Assembly (NCBI RefSeq): GCF_010994755.1
Contig: NZ_WHSB02000003.1
Location: forward strand, 372,001-436,000
Source: Shinella lacus
GTDB lineage: Bacteria; Pseudomonadota; Alphaproteobacteria; Rhizobiales; Rhizobiaceae
DNA length: 64,000 nucleotides
Reading direction: 5' to 3'
How positions within the stretch are numbered: position 1 is the first letter of the stretch; every line of letters starts with the position of its first letter. The position numbers and the translations under genes were made by a program. Shown here one piece after another: positions 1-8,434 of the stretch. Below the pieces are notes generated by a model. The model was given only the letters and a program-made list of their open reading frames with translations, had not been told where the DNA came from and searched no databases.

Positions 1-51
1 GCCGCCGCCGAAAAGGCGACGCAGATCCTCGAAGACGCCGGCGCGCTCTAA
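1..51 (+). CDS. 3' end of a gene cut by the window edge, probably a sugar-binding protein
   Basis: Sixteen sense codons (ending in LEDAGAL) and a TAA stop at 49-51 continue from outside the window. The residues are too few to identify a family. The position directly upstream of two MalF/MalG-type permeases and an ATPase, separated by a hairpin, is where the solute-binding protein gene of such operons normally lies. That identity is inference from context only. Confidence 0.5.
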   Translation, partial: AAAEKATQILEDAGAL

Positions 52-60
52 GACCAACCT

Positions 61-84
61 GTGGCGCCGGGCAACTGGCGCCAC
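61..84 (+). terminator. Intergenic hairpin between putative binding-protein gene and permease gene
   Basis: GTGGCGCC at 61-68 pairs perfectly with GGCGCCAC at 77-84 across an 8-base loop, and a short T-run (CCCCTTTT) follows about ten bases later. It can act as a partial terminator or as a 3' stabiliser for the upstream message. Comparable hairpins follow two other binding-protein genes in this window. The tail is not directly adjacent to the stem, so full termination is doubtful. Confidence 0.5.
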
Positions 85-176
85 TTGCCACCCCTTTTGA
101 CATTCCGGAAAATTTCAACGCCGCCGGTTTCGGCAGGCGGGTTTTCCCTGCATTCGTGAAGACTGGAGAAGCCGAT

Positions 177-1073
177 ATGAAAGGCTGGAGGCCACCGGCA
201 CCGTTTCTGCTTCTACTGCCCGCCATCCTGGTGCTGGCAGCCGTCGTCATCGTCCCGCTCATCCTGTCGCTCTATTCGAGCTTCACGCCCTTCCGGCTGA
301 CGCAGCCGGCCTCGCTCTATATGTTCGTCGGCTTTCGCAACTATGCGCGCATCCTGACGGACCTGGAGTTCTGGACGGCGTTCGGCCGCACTGTGTTGCT
401 TTTGACCGTCGCGCTCAATGTCGAGATGCTGCTCGGCCTCGGCCTTGCCATGCTGGTGGAGAAGGCGACGCGCGGCCAGCGCCTGCTGCGCACCATCATG
501 ATGTTTCCGATGATGTTCTCTCCGATCCTCGTCGGCTTCCAGTTCAAGTTCATGTTCAACGACAATATCGGCCTCGTGAACAACGCCCTGCAATCGCTCG
601 GCCTGACCGACCAGGCGATCCCGTGGCTGATCGACGGCACGCTCGCCTTCACGGCGATCCTGATCGCCGAAGTCTGGTCGTCCACCTCGGTCTTCGCGAT
701 CCTCATCCTGGCCGGCCTGCTCGCCATGCCGAAGGAGCCGATCGAGGCCGCCCGCGTCGATGGCTGCACGCCCTGGCAGACATTCCGCTACGTCACCTGG
801 CCCTTCATCATGCCCTTCGCCTATATCGCCATGACCATCCGCTCGCTCGACGTTGCGCGTGCCTATGACATCGTCAAGATTATGACGGATGGCGGCCCGG
901 CCAAGCGCACGGAGCTGCTCTGGACGCTCGTCTCGCGCACCGCCTATGCCGATGCCCGCATGGGTCTGGCGAACGCCATGGCCTATGTCGCGATCCTGCT
1001 TTCCATCCTCTTCACCGTCTATTTCTACCGCAAGCTTGCGGCGGCGCGGACCCAGATTGCGGCGGAGTGGTGA
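177..1073 (+). CDS. Sugar ABC transporter permease, MalF type
   Basis: This is an inner-membrane permease subunit of a carbohydrate ABC importer (binding-protein-dependent transport family, 298 residues). The N-terminus begins with a hydrophobic segment (FLLLLPAILVLAAVVIVPLI), further membrane spans follow, and the cytoplasmic EAA loop that contacts the ATPase is visible near residue 189 (IEAARVDGCTPWQTF). ATG at 177 is chosen because GGAG lies eight bases upstream; an in-frame GTG at 156 lacks a good ribosome site. The next permease gene starts within a few bases of the stop, so the two form a heterodimer encoded in one operon. The substrate is not readable from the permease; downstream enzymes suggest a deoxy-hexose such as L-fucose. 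Confidence 0.9.
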   Translation: MKGWRPPAPFLLLLPAILVLAAVVIVPLILSLYSSFTPFRLTQPASLYMFVGFRNYARILTDLEFWTAFGRTVLLLTVALNVEMLLGLGLAMLVEKATRGQRLLRTIMMFPMMFSPILVGFQFKFMFNDNIGLVNNALQSLGLTDQAIPWLIDGTLAFTAILIAEVWSSTSVFAILILAGLLAMPKEPIEAARVDGCTPWQTFRYVTWPFIMPFAYIAMTIRSLDVARAYDIVKIMTDGGPAKRTELLWTLVSRTAYADARMGLANAMAYVAILLSILFTVYFYRKLAAARTQIAAEW

Positions 1074-1078
1074 GTACG

Positions 1079-1945
1079 ATGAACGAGAACGCAAAAGCCC
1101 GTATCAACGGCATCCTCCTGTCGATCGCCCACAAGATCGGCCTCTTCTTGGCCATGACCGTCATCTGCCTGCCGGGGCTCTGGATCGTGCTCGCCTCGTT
1201 CCGGCCGACGGTCGAGATCATGGCGAAGCCGCCGGTCTGGATCCCGCAGGACCTGTCGCTCGATGCCTATGTCGCGATGTTTTCCGGCGTGGGGCAGGGC
1301 GGTATTCCGGTCATCGAGTATTTCCGCAACTCGCTGATCATCTCCGTCACCTCGACGGCGATCGCGCTCGCCATCGGCATGGCCGGCGGCTATGCCTTCG
1401 CGCGCTTCCGGTTCCGGGCCAAGTCCTCGATCTTCCTCGGCCTGATGCTGACGCGCACCGTGCCCGGCATCGCGCTCTCGCTGCCGCTGTTCTTCGTCTA
1501 TTCGAAGCTCGGCATCATCGATACGCATTTCGGGCTGATCATGGCCTATGTGGCGCTCAACGTGCCCTTCACCATCTGGCTGATCGACGGCTTCTTCCGG
1601 CAGGTGCCGAAGGATCTGGCGGAGGCCGCGCAGATCGACGGCTGCACGCGCTGGCAGGCCTTCTGGCAGGTGGAGTTTCCGCTCGCCGGCCCCGGCATCG
1701 CGTCCGCCGGCATCTTCGCCTTCCTAACCTCCTGGAACGAGTTCGCACTGGCCTCGCAGCTCACCCGTTCCGTCAACTCCAAGACCCTGCCCGTCGGCCT
1801 GCTCGACTATACGGCGGAGTTCACCATCGACTGGCGCGGCATGTGCGCGCTGGCGGTGATCATGATCATCCCCGCCCTCGTGCTGACCTTCATCGTGCAG
1901 AAGCATCTGGTTTCCGGCCTCACCTCCGGCGCAGTCAAAGGATAA
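1079..1945 (+). CDS. Sugar ABC transporter permease, MalG type
   Basis: This is the second inner-membrane permease of the same importer (288 residues from ATG 1079). It has the MalG-like layout: an N-terminal span, a long periplasmic segment, then a five-span core with the EAA loop near residue 182 (LAEAAQIDGCTRWQAFW) and the motif TSWNEF typical of MalG-family proteins. In-frame GTG codons at 1067 and 1070 overlap the upstream stop and are alternative starts; the GGTGAG sequence just before 1079 favours the ATG. The ATPase gene begins three bases after the stop, so the three genes are co-transcribed and probably translationally coupled. Confidence 0.9.
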   Translation: MNENAKARINGILLSIAHKIGLFLAMTVICLPGLWIVLASFRPTVEIMAKPPVWIPQDLSLDAYVAMFSGVGQGGIPVIEYFRNSLIISVTSTAIALAIGMAGGYAFARFRFRAKSSIFLGLMLTRTVPGIALSLPLFFVYSKLGIIDTHFGLIMAYVALNVPFTIWLIDGFFRQVPKDLAEAAQIDGCTRWQAFWQVEFPLAGPGIASAGIFAFLTSWNEFALASQLTRSVNSKTLPVGLLDYTAEFTIDWRGMCALAVIMIIPALVLTFIVQKHLVSGLTSGAVKG

Positions 1946-1948
1946 TCC

Positions 1949-3046
1949 ATGGCAACCGTTTCCCTCGAAAAGCTGGTTAAGCGCTACGGCGCAGTCGAAG
2001 TGGTGCATGGTATCGACCTCGAAGTGGCGGACCGCGAGTTCATCGCGCTGGTCGGCCCATCGGGCTGCGGTAAGTCCACCACGCTGCGCATGATCGCGGG
2101 CCTGGAGCCGATTTCCGGCGGCAACCTCAAGATCGGCGGCAAGATCGTCAATGACCTGCCGCCGCGCTCGCGCAACCTCGCCATGGTCTTCCAGTCCTAC
2201 GCGCTCTATCCGCACATGACCGTGCGCGAGAACATGGGCTTTTCGCTGAAGATCGCCGGCCAGAAGCCGGAGGAGATCGCGCCGCAGGTGGAGGAGGCGG
2301 CTAAAACTCTCGACCTCACGCATCTGCTCGACCGCCGCCCCTCGCAGCTTTCCGGCGGCCAGCGCCAGCGCGTCGCCATGGGCCGCGCCATCGTGCGCAA
2401 TCCGGAAGTCTTCCTCTTCGACGAGCCGCTATCGAACCTCGACGCGAAGCTGCGCACGCAGATGCGCGTCGAGATCAAGAAGCTGCACGCCAAGGTCCAG
2501 TCGACGGTGATCTACGTCACCCACGACCAGGTGGAGGCGATGACGCTCGCCGACCGCATCGTCATCATGCGCGATGGCTATATCGAACAGGTCGGCACGC
2601 CGGAGGATGTTTTCCAGCGTCCGCAATCGAAATTCGTCGCCGGCTTCATCGGCTCGCCGCCGATGAACCTCAAGGATGCCGAGGTGGCGGACGGCCAACT
2701 CGTCTTCGAAAACGGCGACCGCCTGCCGCTGCCGGCCCGCTTCAGGGAGCGTGTTACCGCCGGCCAGAAGGTGACCTTCGGCCTGCGCCCGGACGATCTC
2801 TATCCGGCCGGTCACGGCATCCATTCCGGCGAGGATGCCGATGTGCACGACCAGGATCTGCGCGTTATTCTCACCGAACCACTTGGCAACGAAACGCTGG
2901 TCTTTTCCGATTTCGGCGGTGCCGAATGGGTCGGCCGCATGCTCAACCCGCGGCGGCTGACGCCCGGCGATACGCTGCCGTTCTGCTTCGACCTCTCGCA
3001 AGCCCATCTCTTCGACCGCGACAGCGGCCGTACATTGCGAGGCTGA
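1949..3046 (+). CDS. Sugar ABC transporter ATP-binding protein, UgpC/MsmK type
   Basis: This is the cytoplasmic ATPase that energises the preceding permeases (365 residues, normal for the MalK/UgpC family). Walker A is GPSGCGKST at residues 36-44, the signature is LSGGQRQR near residue 134, Walker B with the catalytic glutamate is [12 protein letters not shown], and the switch histidine lies in [11 protein letters not shown]. The C-terminal third is the TOBE-type regulatory domain of this family. The following enolase-superfamily gene starts two bases after the stop, which ties uptake and catabolism together. Family ATPases are often shared between importers, so it could also serve other transporters. 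Confidence 0.93.
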   Translation: MATVSLEKLVKRYGAVEVVHGIDLEVADREFIALVGPSGCGKSTTLRMIAGLEPISGGNLKIGGKIVNDLPPRSRNLAMVFQSYALYPHMTVRENMGFSLKIAGQKPEEIAPQVEEAAKTLDLTHLLDRRPSQLSGGQRQRVAMGRAIVRNPEVFLFDEPLSNLDAKLRTQMRVEIKKLHAKVQSTVIYVTHDQVEAMTLADRIVIMRDGYIEQVGTPEDVFQRPQSKFVAGFIGSPPMNLKDAEVADGQLVFENGDRLPLPARFRERVTAGQKVTFGLRPDDLYPAGHGIHSGEDADVHDQDLRVILTEPLGNETLVFSDFGGAEWVGRMLNPRRLTPGDTLPFCFDLSQAHLFDRDSGRTLRG

Positions 3047-3047
3047 C

Positions 3048-4166
3048 ATGGCGAAGATCGAACGCATCGAACTAAAAATGGTCGACCTTCGCCCGAAGGT
3101 CGAACGCACGGACGCCATCCAGAGCTTCGTTTCGCAGGAAACGCCGCTCGTCACCATCACCGACAGCGATGGCGCGGTCGGCACCGGCTACAGCTACACG
3201 ATCGGCACCGGTGGTTCCTCCGTCATGCGGCTTCTTGCCGATCATCTGGCGCCGCGCCTGATCGGTCGCGATGCCGACCAGATCGAAGCGATCTGGCACG
3301 AGTTGGAATTCGCCACCCACGCCACGACGATCGGCGCGATCACCTCGATCGCGCTTGCTGCGATCGACACCGCACTGTGGGACTTGCGTGCCCGAAAGCA
3401 GAACCTGCCGCTCTGGAAGCTCGCCGGTGGCGCGAAGGATCGCTGCCCGCTTTACACGACGGAAGGCGGCTGGCTGCATATCCCGGTGGAAGCGCTGGTC
3501 GAGGATGCGCTCGATGCCAAGGCGAAGGGTTTTACCGGCTCCAAGGTGAAGATCGGCAAGCCGCACGGCTCCGAGGATTTTGCGCGCCTTTCGGCGGTGC
3601 GCAAGGCGGTCGGCGATGGCTATGAGATCATGACCGACGCCAACCAGGGCTTTTCCGTCGACGAGGCGATCCGAAGGGCCGAGCGCTTGCGCGAGCTCGA
3701 TCTCGGCTGGATCGAGGAGCCGCTGCCGGCGGACGATATCGACGGTCATGTGCGCCTCAACCGGTCGACCGCGACGCCGATCGCCATCGGGGAATCGCTC
3801 TATTCGATCCGCCATTTCCGCGAATATATGCAGAAGGGCGCCTGCTCGATCGTGCAGGTCGATGCCGGCCGCATCGGCGGCATCACGCCCTGGCTGAAGG
3901 TGGCGCATGCGGCTGAGGCCTTCGATATGCCGGTCTGCCCGCATTTCCTGATGGAGCTGCATGTCAGCCTCACCTGTGCGGTGCAGAACGGCAAATATGT
4001 CGAATACATCCCGCAGCTCGACGATATTACCACCTCGCGTCTGAGAATAGAGAACGGCATGGCGCTGGCACCCATGACGTCCGGTCTTGGCATCGATTGG
4101 GACTGGGATGCGATCCGCAGCCGGTCGATTGCCGAATTCGAGCACGAGATCCGCAAGGGAGCCTGA
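3048..4166 (+). CDS. Mandelate racemase/muconate lactonizing enzyme family sugar-acid dehydratase
   Basis: This is an enolase-superfamily TIM-barrel enzyme (372 residues) with the capping N-terminal domain. The catalytic KxK lysines lie in SKVKIGK near residue 168, metal ligands in TDANQGF and IEEPL, and the mandelate-racemase-type Asp/His pair in QVDAGRIGG and CPHFLMELH. That arrangement means proton abstraction from a 2-hydroxy acid, usually followed by water loss to a 2-keto-3-deoxy acid. The operon already holds a recognisable L-fuconate dehydratase, so this paralogue may act on another sugar acid. The exact substrate is not readable. The mutarotase gene follows after three bases. Confidence 0.85.
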   Translation: MAKIERIELKMVDLRPKVERTDAIQSFVSQETPLVTITDSDGAVGTGYSYTIGTGGSSVMRLLADHLAPRLIGRDADQIEAIWHELEFATHATTIGAITSIALAAIDTALWDLRARKQNLPLWKLAGGAKDRCPLYTTEGGWLHIPVEALVEDALDAKAKGFTGSKVKIGKPHGSEDFARLSAVRKAVGDGYEIMTDANQGFSVDEAIRRAERLRELDLGWIEEPLPADDIDGHVRLNRSTATPIAIGESLYSIRHFREYMQKGACSIVQVDAGRIGGITPWLKVAHAAEAFDMPVCPHFLMELHVSLTCAVQNGKYVEYIPQLDDITTSRLRIENGMALAPMTSGLGIDWDWDAIRSRSIAEFEHEIRKGA

Positions 4167-4169
4167 GAC

Positions 4170-4499
4170 ATGCAGCGCATCGGCATGGTGATCGGCGTCA
4201 AGCTGGAGAAGATCGAAGAATACAAGCGCCTGCACGCCGCCGTCTGGCCCGACGTGCTTGCGATGATTTCCGGCTGTAATATCAAGAATTACTCGATCTT
4301 CCTGAAGGAGCCGGAAAACCTGCTCTTCTCCTTCTTCGAATATCACGGCACCGACTATGCCGGTGACATGGCGAAGATGGCGGCGGACCCGAAGACCCAG
4401 GAATGGTGGGCCGTCTGCATGCCCTGCCAGGCGCCGCTTGAGACGCGGAAAGAGGGCGAGTGGTGGGCGAGCATGGAAGAGGTATTCTTTCATGCGTGA
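4170..4499 (+). CDS. L-rhamnose mutarotase family protein
   Basis: This small cytoplasmic protein (109 residues) belongs to the RhaM/YiiL family, dimeric alpha-beta barrel enzymes that interconvert anomers of L-rhamnose and related deoxysugars. Visible family features are the N-terminal GMVIGVKLEKIEEYKRLH strand-helix, HAAVWPDVL, the NYSIFL strand and the tryptophan-rich C-terminal part (TQEWWAVCMPCQ). It would supply the correct anomer to the sugar dehydrogenase of the pathway. Proteins of this family also occur in L-fucose clusters, consistent with the L-fuconate dehydratase downstream. It is translated from ATG 4170, three bases after the preceding stop. Confidence 0.87.
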   Translation: MQRIGMVIGVKLEKIEEYKRLHAAVWPDVLAMISGCNIKNYSIFLKEPENLLFSFFEYHGTDYAGDMAKMAADPKTQEWWAVCMPCQAPLETRKEGEWWASMEEVFFHA

Positions 4500-4511
4500 G
4501 GCCGTGGTTCA

Positions 4512-4664
4512 CCCCCCTCTGCCCTGCCGGGCATCTCCCCCTCAGGGGGGGAGATTGGATGGGGCATCGTCTCGCCCATCTTTGGCGTTTCAGTTCGAGC
4601 AATACCCATGCGTCTTGCCGATCTCCCCCCTTGAGGGGGAGATGCCCGGCAGGGCAGAGGGGGG
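4512..4664. repeat. Rhizobial intergenic mosaic element with two inverted 44-bp arms
   Basis: Arm 1 (4512-4555) and arm 2 (4621-4664) are inverted copies matching at 43 of 44 positions, and each arm is itself palindromic around its C-run/G-run. They flank a 65-base centre. The sequence and layout match the abundant RIME-type palindromic repeats of Rhizobium and relatives. The pair would form a very stable RNA stem between the mutarotase and oxidoreductase genes, dividing the operon and possibly lowering downstream expression or protecting upstream message. Confidence 0.8.
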
Positions 4665-4696
4665 TAAGGCGAAGCCTAACCTTCAAGAGGCCCGCC

Positions 4697-5788
4697 ATGC
4701 CCTTTGAACCCCGCACGCTCTCCCAATCCTGGCCGCTTCCATCAAAGCCGCGCCCGATCGTCACCTTCGGCGCGGGCTCGATCGTTGACGATGCGCATTA
4801 CCCGGCCTATCGCAAGGGCGAATTCCCGATTGCCGGGCTCTACGACCCCGATCACGACAAGGCGAAGGCGCTCGCGGACAAATGGGGCGTAACCGCCTAC
4901 CGCACCGTCGAGGAAGCAGCCTGCGTCGAGAACGCAATCTTCGACCTCGCCACCCCGCCCGCCGCCCATGCCAAGGTGCTCGCAGCGCTTCCCGAAGGTG
5001 CTGCGGCGCTGATCCAGAAGCCGATGGGGGCCGATCTTGCGGCGGCGACCGAAATTCTAAGAATCTGCCGCGGCAAGAAGCTCAAGGCTGCGGTCAATTT
5101 CCAGCTTCGCTTTGCGCCGATGATGCTGGCGCTGAAGGATGCCATCGCCAAGGGGCTGCTCGGGGAGGTGGTGGATTTCGACGTCTATCTCGCGCTCGAT
5201 ACGCCGTGGCAGCTCTGGTCCTTCCTCGAAGGCCTGCCGCGCATCGAGATCGCCATGCATTCGATCCACTATCTCGACGTCATCCGCCAGGTGCTAGGCG
5301 ATCCGAAAGGCGTACATGCAAAATCGATCGGCCATCCGAACCACACGATGGCGCAGACGCGCACCACCGCGATCCTCGACTATGGCGACCGGGTGCGCTG
5401 CGCCGTCTCGATCAACCATGATCACAAATTCGGCCGCAGGCACCAGGCCTGCGAATTCCGCGTCTGTGGCACGGAGGGGGCGGCCTATCTCCAGCTCGGC
5501 GTCAATCTCGATTATCCGCGCGGCGAGCCGGATATCCTGGAAATCTATCCGAAGGGTGGCGATGGCTGGGTGGCCGTGCCGCTTGAAGGGACGTGGTTTC
5601 CGGATGCCTTCGTCGGCCGCATGGCGAACCTCCAGCGCTTCGTTTCGGGCGAGGACGCCGAACTCGTTTCCTCGGTGGAGGATGCCTGGATGACCATGGC
5701 GCTCGTCGAGGCGGCCTATGCTTCCAGTGCCGCGCCCGCCACGCCGCTCGCCGCCCGGCCCCAAAGCAATTCCAGCAAAAGTGCGTAG
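4697..5788 (+). CDS. Gfo/Idh/MocA family NAD(P)-dependent oxidoreductase
   Basis: This is a sugar or cyclitol dehydrogenase-like protein of 363 residues. The N-terminal Rossmann fold begins with IVTFGAGSIVDDAHYPAY, followed by the family strand AGLYDPD and the conserved EKP-like lysine region in ALIQKPMGADL. The C-terminal half carries the substrate-binding alpha/beta domain with the usual histidine-rich motif MHSIHYLDVIRQ. ATG 4697 is preceded by AGAGG six bases upstream. It may oxidise the sugar taken up by the operon, but that is inference. The last residues and the stop codon come from a mosaic repeat (5764-5856), so the C-terminus is not ancestral. Confidence 0.85.
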   Translation: MPFEPRTLSQSWPLPSKPRPIVTFGAGSIVDDAHYPAYRKGEFPIAGLYDPDHDKAKALADKWGVTAYRTVEEAACVENAIFDLATPPAAHAKVLAALPEGAAALIQKPMGADLAAATEILRICRGKKLKAAVNFQLRFAPMMLALKDAIAKGLLGEVVDFDVYLALDTPWQLWSFLEGLPRIEIAMHSIHYLDVIRQVLGDPKGVHAKSIGHPNHTMAQTRTTAILDYGDRVRCAVSINHDHKFGRRHQACEFRVCGTEGAAYLQLGVNLDYPRGEPDILEIYPKGGDGWVAVPLEGTWFPDAFVGRMANLQRFVSGEDAELVSSVEDAWMTMALVEAAYASSAAPATPLAARPQSNSSKSA

Positions 5789-5856
5789 CGGTTTTGCGTC
5801 CGGAATTGCGTAAAAACAGAAAGTTAGAGCATTTTCGCGAAGCGGAAACGCTCTAG
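5764..5856. repeat. Rhizobial palindromic repeat overlapping the 3' end of the oxidoreductase gene
   Basis: Two nested palindromic blocks are visible. GCAATTCC (5766-5773) faces GGAATTGC (5802-5809), and an imperfect hairpin runs from AGAGC (5826-5830) to GCTCT (5850-5854) around TTTTCGCGAAGCGGAAA. The sequence style is that of a repeat family spread widely in rhizobial intergenic regions. It begins inside the upstream coding frame, supplying its last codons and TAG stop (5786-5788), and ends 13 bases before the next start. Confidence 0.75.
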
Positions 5857-5869
5857 ACAGGAACAGGAC

Positions 5870-6322
5870 ATGGAACAGGTCAGATATTTCGAGGACTATG
5901 CCATCGGCGATGGTCGCAAGACGATGGCGCGCACGATCACCGAGACCGATTTCGTCGTGCATGCCGGCCATACGGGCGATTTCTTCCCGCACCACATGGA
6001 TGCGGAATTCATGAAGACGCAGCCCTTCGGCCAGCGCATCGCGCATGGCACCATGGTCTTTTCGATCGGCGTCGGGCTGACCGCGAGCGTCATCAATCCG
6101 GTGGCCTTTTCTTACGGTTATGATCGCATGCGCTTCATCAAACCCGTCTTCATCGGTGATACGATCCACACCCGGGTGACGATAACGGCCAAGGAAGACG
6201 ATCCGAAACGCGCCGGCTTCGGTCGCGTGATCGAACGCACGGAAGTCATCAACCAGAAGGGCGAGGTCGTGCTCGCCGCTGACCATATCTACGTCGTCGA
6301 GCGCCGGCCGAACGCCGCCTGA
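5870..6322 (+). CDS. MaoC-family hot-dog fold hydratase
   Basis: This 150-residue protein has the single hot-dog domain of MaoC/(R)-hydratase enzymes, which add or remove water at activated double bonds. The active-site segment [10 protein letters not shown] near residue 40 and the following helix [14 protein letters not shown] match the family pattern of an acidic residue and histidine in the substrate tunnel. Its usual role is acyl-CoA hydration; in sugar operons its substrate is unknown. It lies between a dehydrogenase and an SDR in an apparent deoxysugar pathway. The start follows AGGA a few bases upstream, just after a repeat element. Confidence 0.83.
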   Translation: MEQVRYFEDYAIGDGRKTMARTITETDFVVHAGHTGDFFPHHMDAEFMKTQPFGQRIAHGTMVFSIGVGLTASVINPVAFSYGYDRMRFIKPVFIGDTIHTRVTITAKEDDPKRAGFGRVIERTEVINQKGEVVLAADHIYVVERRPNAA

Positions 6323-6343
6323 CGTCCCATCCAAGGAGCCATC

Positions 6344-7078
6344 ATGTCTTTCTCCCTCGAAAACAAGCGCGTCCTCCTCACCGCCGCCGGCCAGGGCATC
6401 GGCCGGGCGAGCGCGCTTGCCTTTGCCCGCGCCGGCGCCACTGTCGTCGCGACCGATATCAATGCCGATGCGCTGAAGAGCCTGGCGGGCGAGGCCAATA
6501 TCGAGACCTATGTGCTGGACGTGCTGGACGACGAGGCGGTCACGCGCGTCATCACCGCGACCGGGCCGTTCGACGTGCTGTTCAACTGCGCCGGTTTCGT
6601 GCATGCCGGCTCGATCCTTGACATGCCGGACAAGGATCTCGATTTCGCCTTCGACCTCAACGTGCGGGCCATGGTGCGCACCATTCGCGCGGTGCTGCCG
6701 TCGATGCTGGAGCGCAAGGATGGCGCGATCATCAACATGGCCTCCGTCGCTTCCAGCGTGAAGGGCGTGCCGAACCGCGCCGCCTATACCATCACCAAGG
6801 CCGCCGTCGTCGGGCTGACGAAGTCGGTTGCGGCCGACTATGTCGGGCAGGGCATCCGCTGCAACTGCATCTGCCCGGGCACGGTCGAAAGCCCGTCCCT
6901 GCAGGATCGCCTGAAGGCGCAGGGCGACTACGAGGCGGCGCGTGCGGCCTTCATCGCCCGCCAGCCGATCGGCCGCATCGGCACGCCGGAGGAGATCGCC
7001 GATCTCGCCGTCTATCTCGCCGGTGCCACCTATACGACGGGCCAAGCCTACGCCATCGACGGCGGCTGGACCATCTGA
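6344..7078 (+). CDS. SDR-family oxidoreductase, likely 2-keto-3-deoxy-L-fuconate dehydrogenase
   Basis: This is a classical short-chain dehydrogenase of 244 residues. The dinucleotide loop is TAAGQGIG (13-20), the NAG-like motif is NCAG, and the catalytic Ser134, Tyr148 and Lys152 lie in NMASVAS and YTITK. The acidic residue after strand 2 (ATDIN) favours NAD over NADP. Proteins of this subgroup beside L-fuconate dehydratase oxidise 2-keto-3-deoxy-L-fuconate at C4. The next gene is that dehydratase, which supports the assignment. AAGGAG lies just upstream of the ATG. Confidence 0.85.
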   Translation: MSFSLENKRVLLTAAGQGIGRASALAFARAGATVVATDINADALKSLAGEANIETYVLDVLDDEAVTRVITATGPFDVLFNCAGFVHAGSILDMPDKDLDFAFDLNVRAMVRTIRAVLPSMLERKDGAIINMASVASSVKGVPNRAAYTITKAAVVGLTKSVAADYVGQGIRCNCICPGTVESPSLQDRLKAQGDYEAARAAFIARQPIGRIGTPEEIADLAVYLAGATYTTGQAYAIDGGWTI

Positions 7079-7113
7079 AATACTCGAAACCGACCATTGC
7101 AAGGGCCGCTTCC

Positions 7114-8391
7114 ATGACCAAGATCACCAGCCTGCGTTCGATCGACCTGCGCTTCCCCACCTCGCAGAGCCTCGACGGCTCGGATGCCATGAACCCCGAT
7201 CCGGACTATTCGGCCGCCTATGTCGTGCTCGGCACGGACGCGCCGGGTCTCGAAGGCCACGGCCTGACCTTCACCATCGGCCGCGGCAACGACATCTGCT
7301 GCATGGCGATCGAGGCGATGAAACATCTGGTGGTCGGCCTCGATCTCGACTGGGTGCGCGAAAATCCGGGCCGCTTCTGGCGCCATGTGACGAGCGACAG
7401 CCAGTTGCGCTGGATCGGCCCGGACAAGGGCGCGATGCATCTGGCGACCGGGGCAGTGGTGAACGCGGTGTGGGACCTGCTTGCCAAGCAGGCCGGCAAG
7501 CCGGTCTGGCGCCTCGTCGCCGAAATGAGCCCGGAGGAAATCCTCTCCATCGTCGATTTCCGCTACCTCACGGACGCGCTGACGCCGGAGGAGGCGCTCG
7601 CCATCCTCAGACAAGCCGAAGCGGGCAAGGCGGAGCGGATCGCGACGTTGGAGGCCGAGGGTTACCCCTGCTACACGACGTCCGCCGGCTGGCTTGGCTA
7701 CGATGACGAAAAGCTGCGGCGCCTCTGCCAGGAGGCCGTCGACCAGGGCTTTACCCATATCAAGATGAAGGTCGGCCGCGATCTGGAGGACGACAAGCGG
7801 CGGCTGCGCATCGCCCGCGAGGTGATCGGCGACGATCGTTTCATGATGATCGACGCCAACCAGGTCTGGGAGGTCGGGCAGGCGATCGACTGGGTGAAGG
7901 AGCTCCAGCCCTACAAGCCCTATTTCATCGAGGAGCCGACGAGCCCGGACGATGTCTTCGGCCACAAGACGATCCGCGAGGCCATCGCGCCCGTGAAGGT
8001 GGCAACCGGTGAGATGTGCCAGAACCGCATCATGTTCAAGCAGTTCATCGCCGAGGGCGCGATCGACATCGTGCAGATCGACAGCTGCCGCATGGGTGGC
8101 CTCAACGAGGTACTTGCCGTGCTGCTGATGGCGGCGAAATACGACCTGCCGGTCTGGCCGCATGCCGGTGGCGTGGGGCTGTGTGAATATGTCCAGCACC
8201 TCTCGATGATCGATTACATCGCCGTCTCCGGCACGAAGGAGGGCCGTGTGATCGAGTTCGTCGACCATCTTCACGAGCACTTCATCGACCCCTGCCGCAT
8301 CGAGAACGCCGCCTACATGCCGCCGTCTCTGCCGGGCTTTTCGATCGAGATGAAGCCGGAGTCGATTGCGGCCTATACGTTCGGCGGCTGA
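7114..8391 (+). CDS. L-fuconate dehydratase
   Basis: This is an enolase-superfamily dehydratase of 425 residues, the typical length of FucD. It converts L-fuconate to 2-keto-3-deoxy-L-fuconate in the non-phosphorylative L-fucose pathway. The N-terminal segment with FPTSQSLDGSDAMNPDPDYS, the catalytic K217-M-K219 (IKMKVGRD), metal ligands in DANQVW and IEEPTSPDD, and the GEMCQNR and WPHAGGVGLCEYVQHL segments are characteristic of this family rather than of rhamnonate or galactonate dehydratases. The neighbouring SDR and mutarotase fit the pathway. It is the last gene of the operon that starts upstream of the window. Confidence 0.92.
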   Translation: MTKITSLRSIDLRFPTSQSLDGSDAMNPDPDYSAAYVVLGTDAPGLEGHGLTFTIGRGNDICCMAIEAMKHLVVGLDLDWVRENPGRFWRHVTSDSQLRWIGPDKGAMHLATGAVVNAVWDLLAKQAGKPVWRLVAEMSPEEILSIVDFRYLTDALTPEEALAILRQAEAGKAERIATLEAEGYPCYTTSAGWLGYDDEKLRRLCQEAVDQGFTHIKMKVGRDLEDDKRRLRIAREVIGDDRFMMIDANQVWEVGQAIDWVKELQPYKPYFIEEPTSPDDVFGHKTIREAIAPVKVATGEMCQNRIMFKQFIAEGAIDIVQIDSCRMGGLNEVLAVLLMAAKYDLPVWPHAGGVGLCEYVQHLSMIDYIAVSGTKEGRVIEFVDHLHEHFIDPCRIENAAYMPPSLPGFSIEMKPESIAAYTFGG

Positions 8392-8434
8392 AGCCCTAGG
8401 CCTGCGGTCTGGACAGTCCTTGATTGAAGGATTT

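Noticed and set aside
4512-4664. Possible CRISPR or rho-independent terminator pair
   Set aside because: There are only two copies, inverted rather than direct, without spacers of regular length; a rhizobial mosaic element explains them better.
5294-7102. 602-codon minus-strand open frame across the Gfo, MaoC and SDR genes
   Set aside because: It spans three well-supported plus-strand genes and intergenic sequence, and encodes no recognisable fold.
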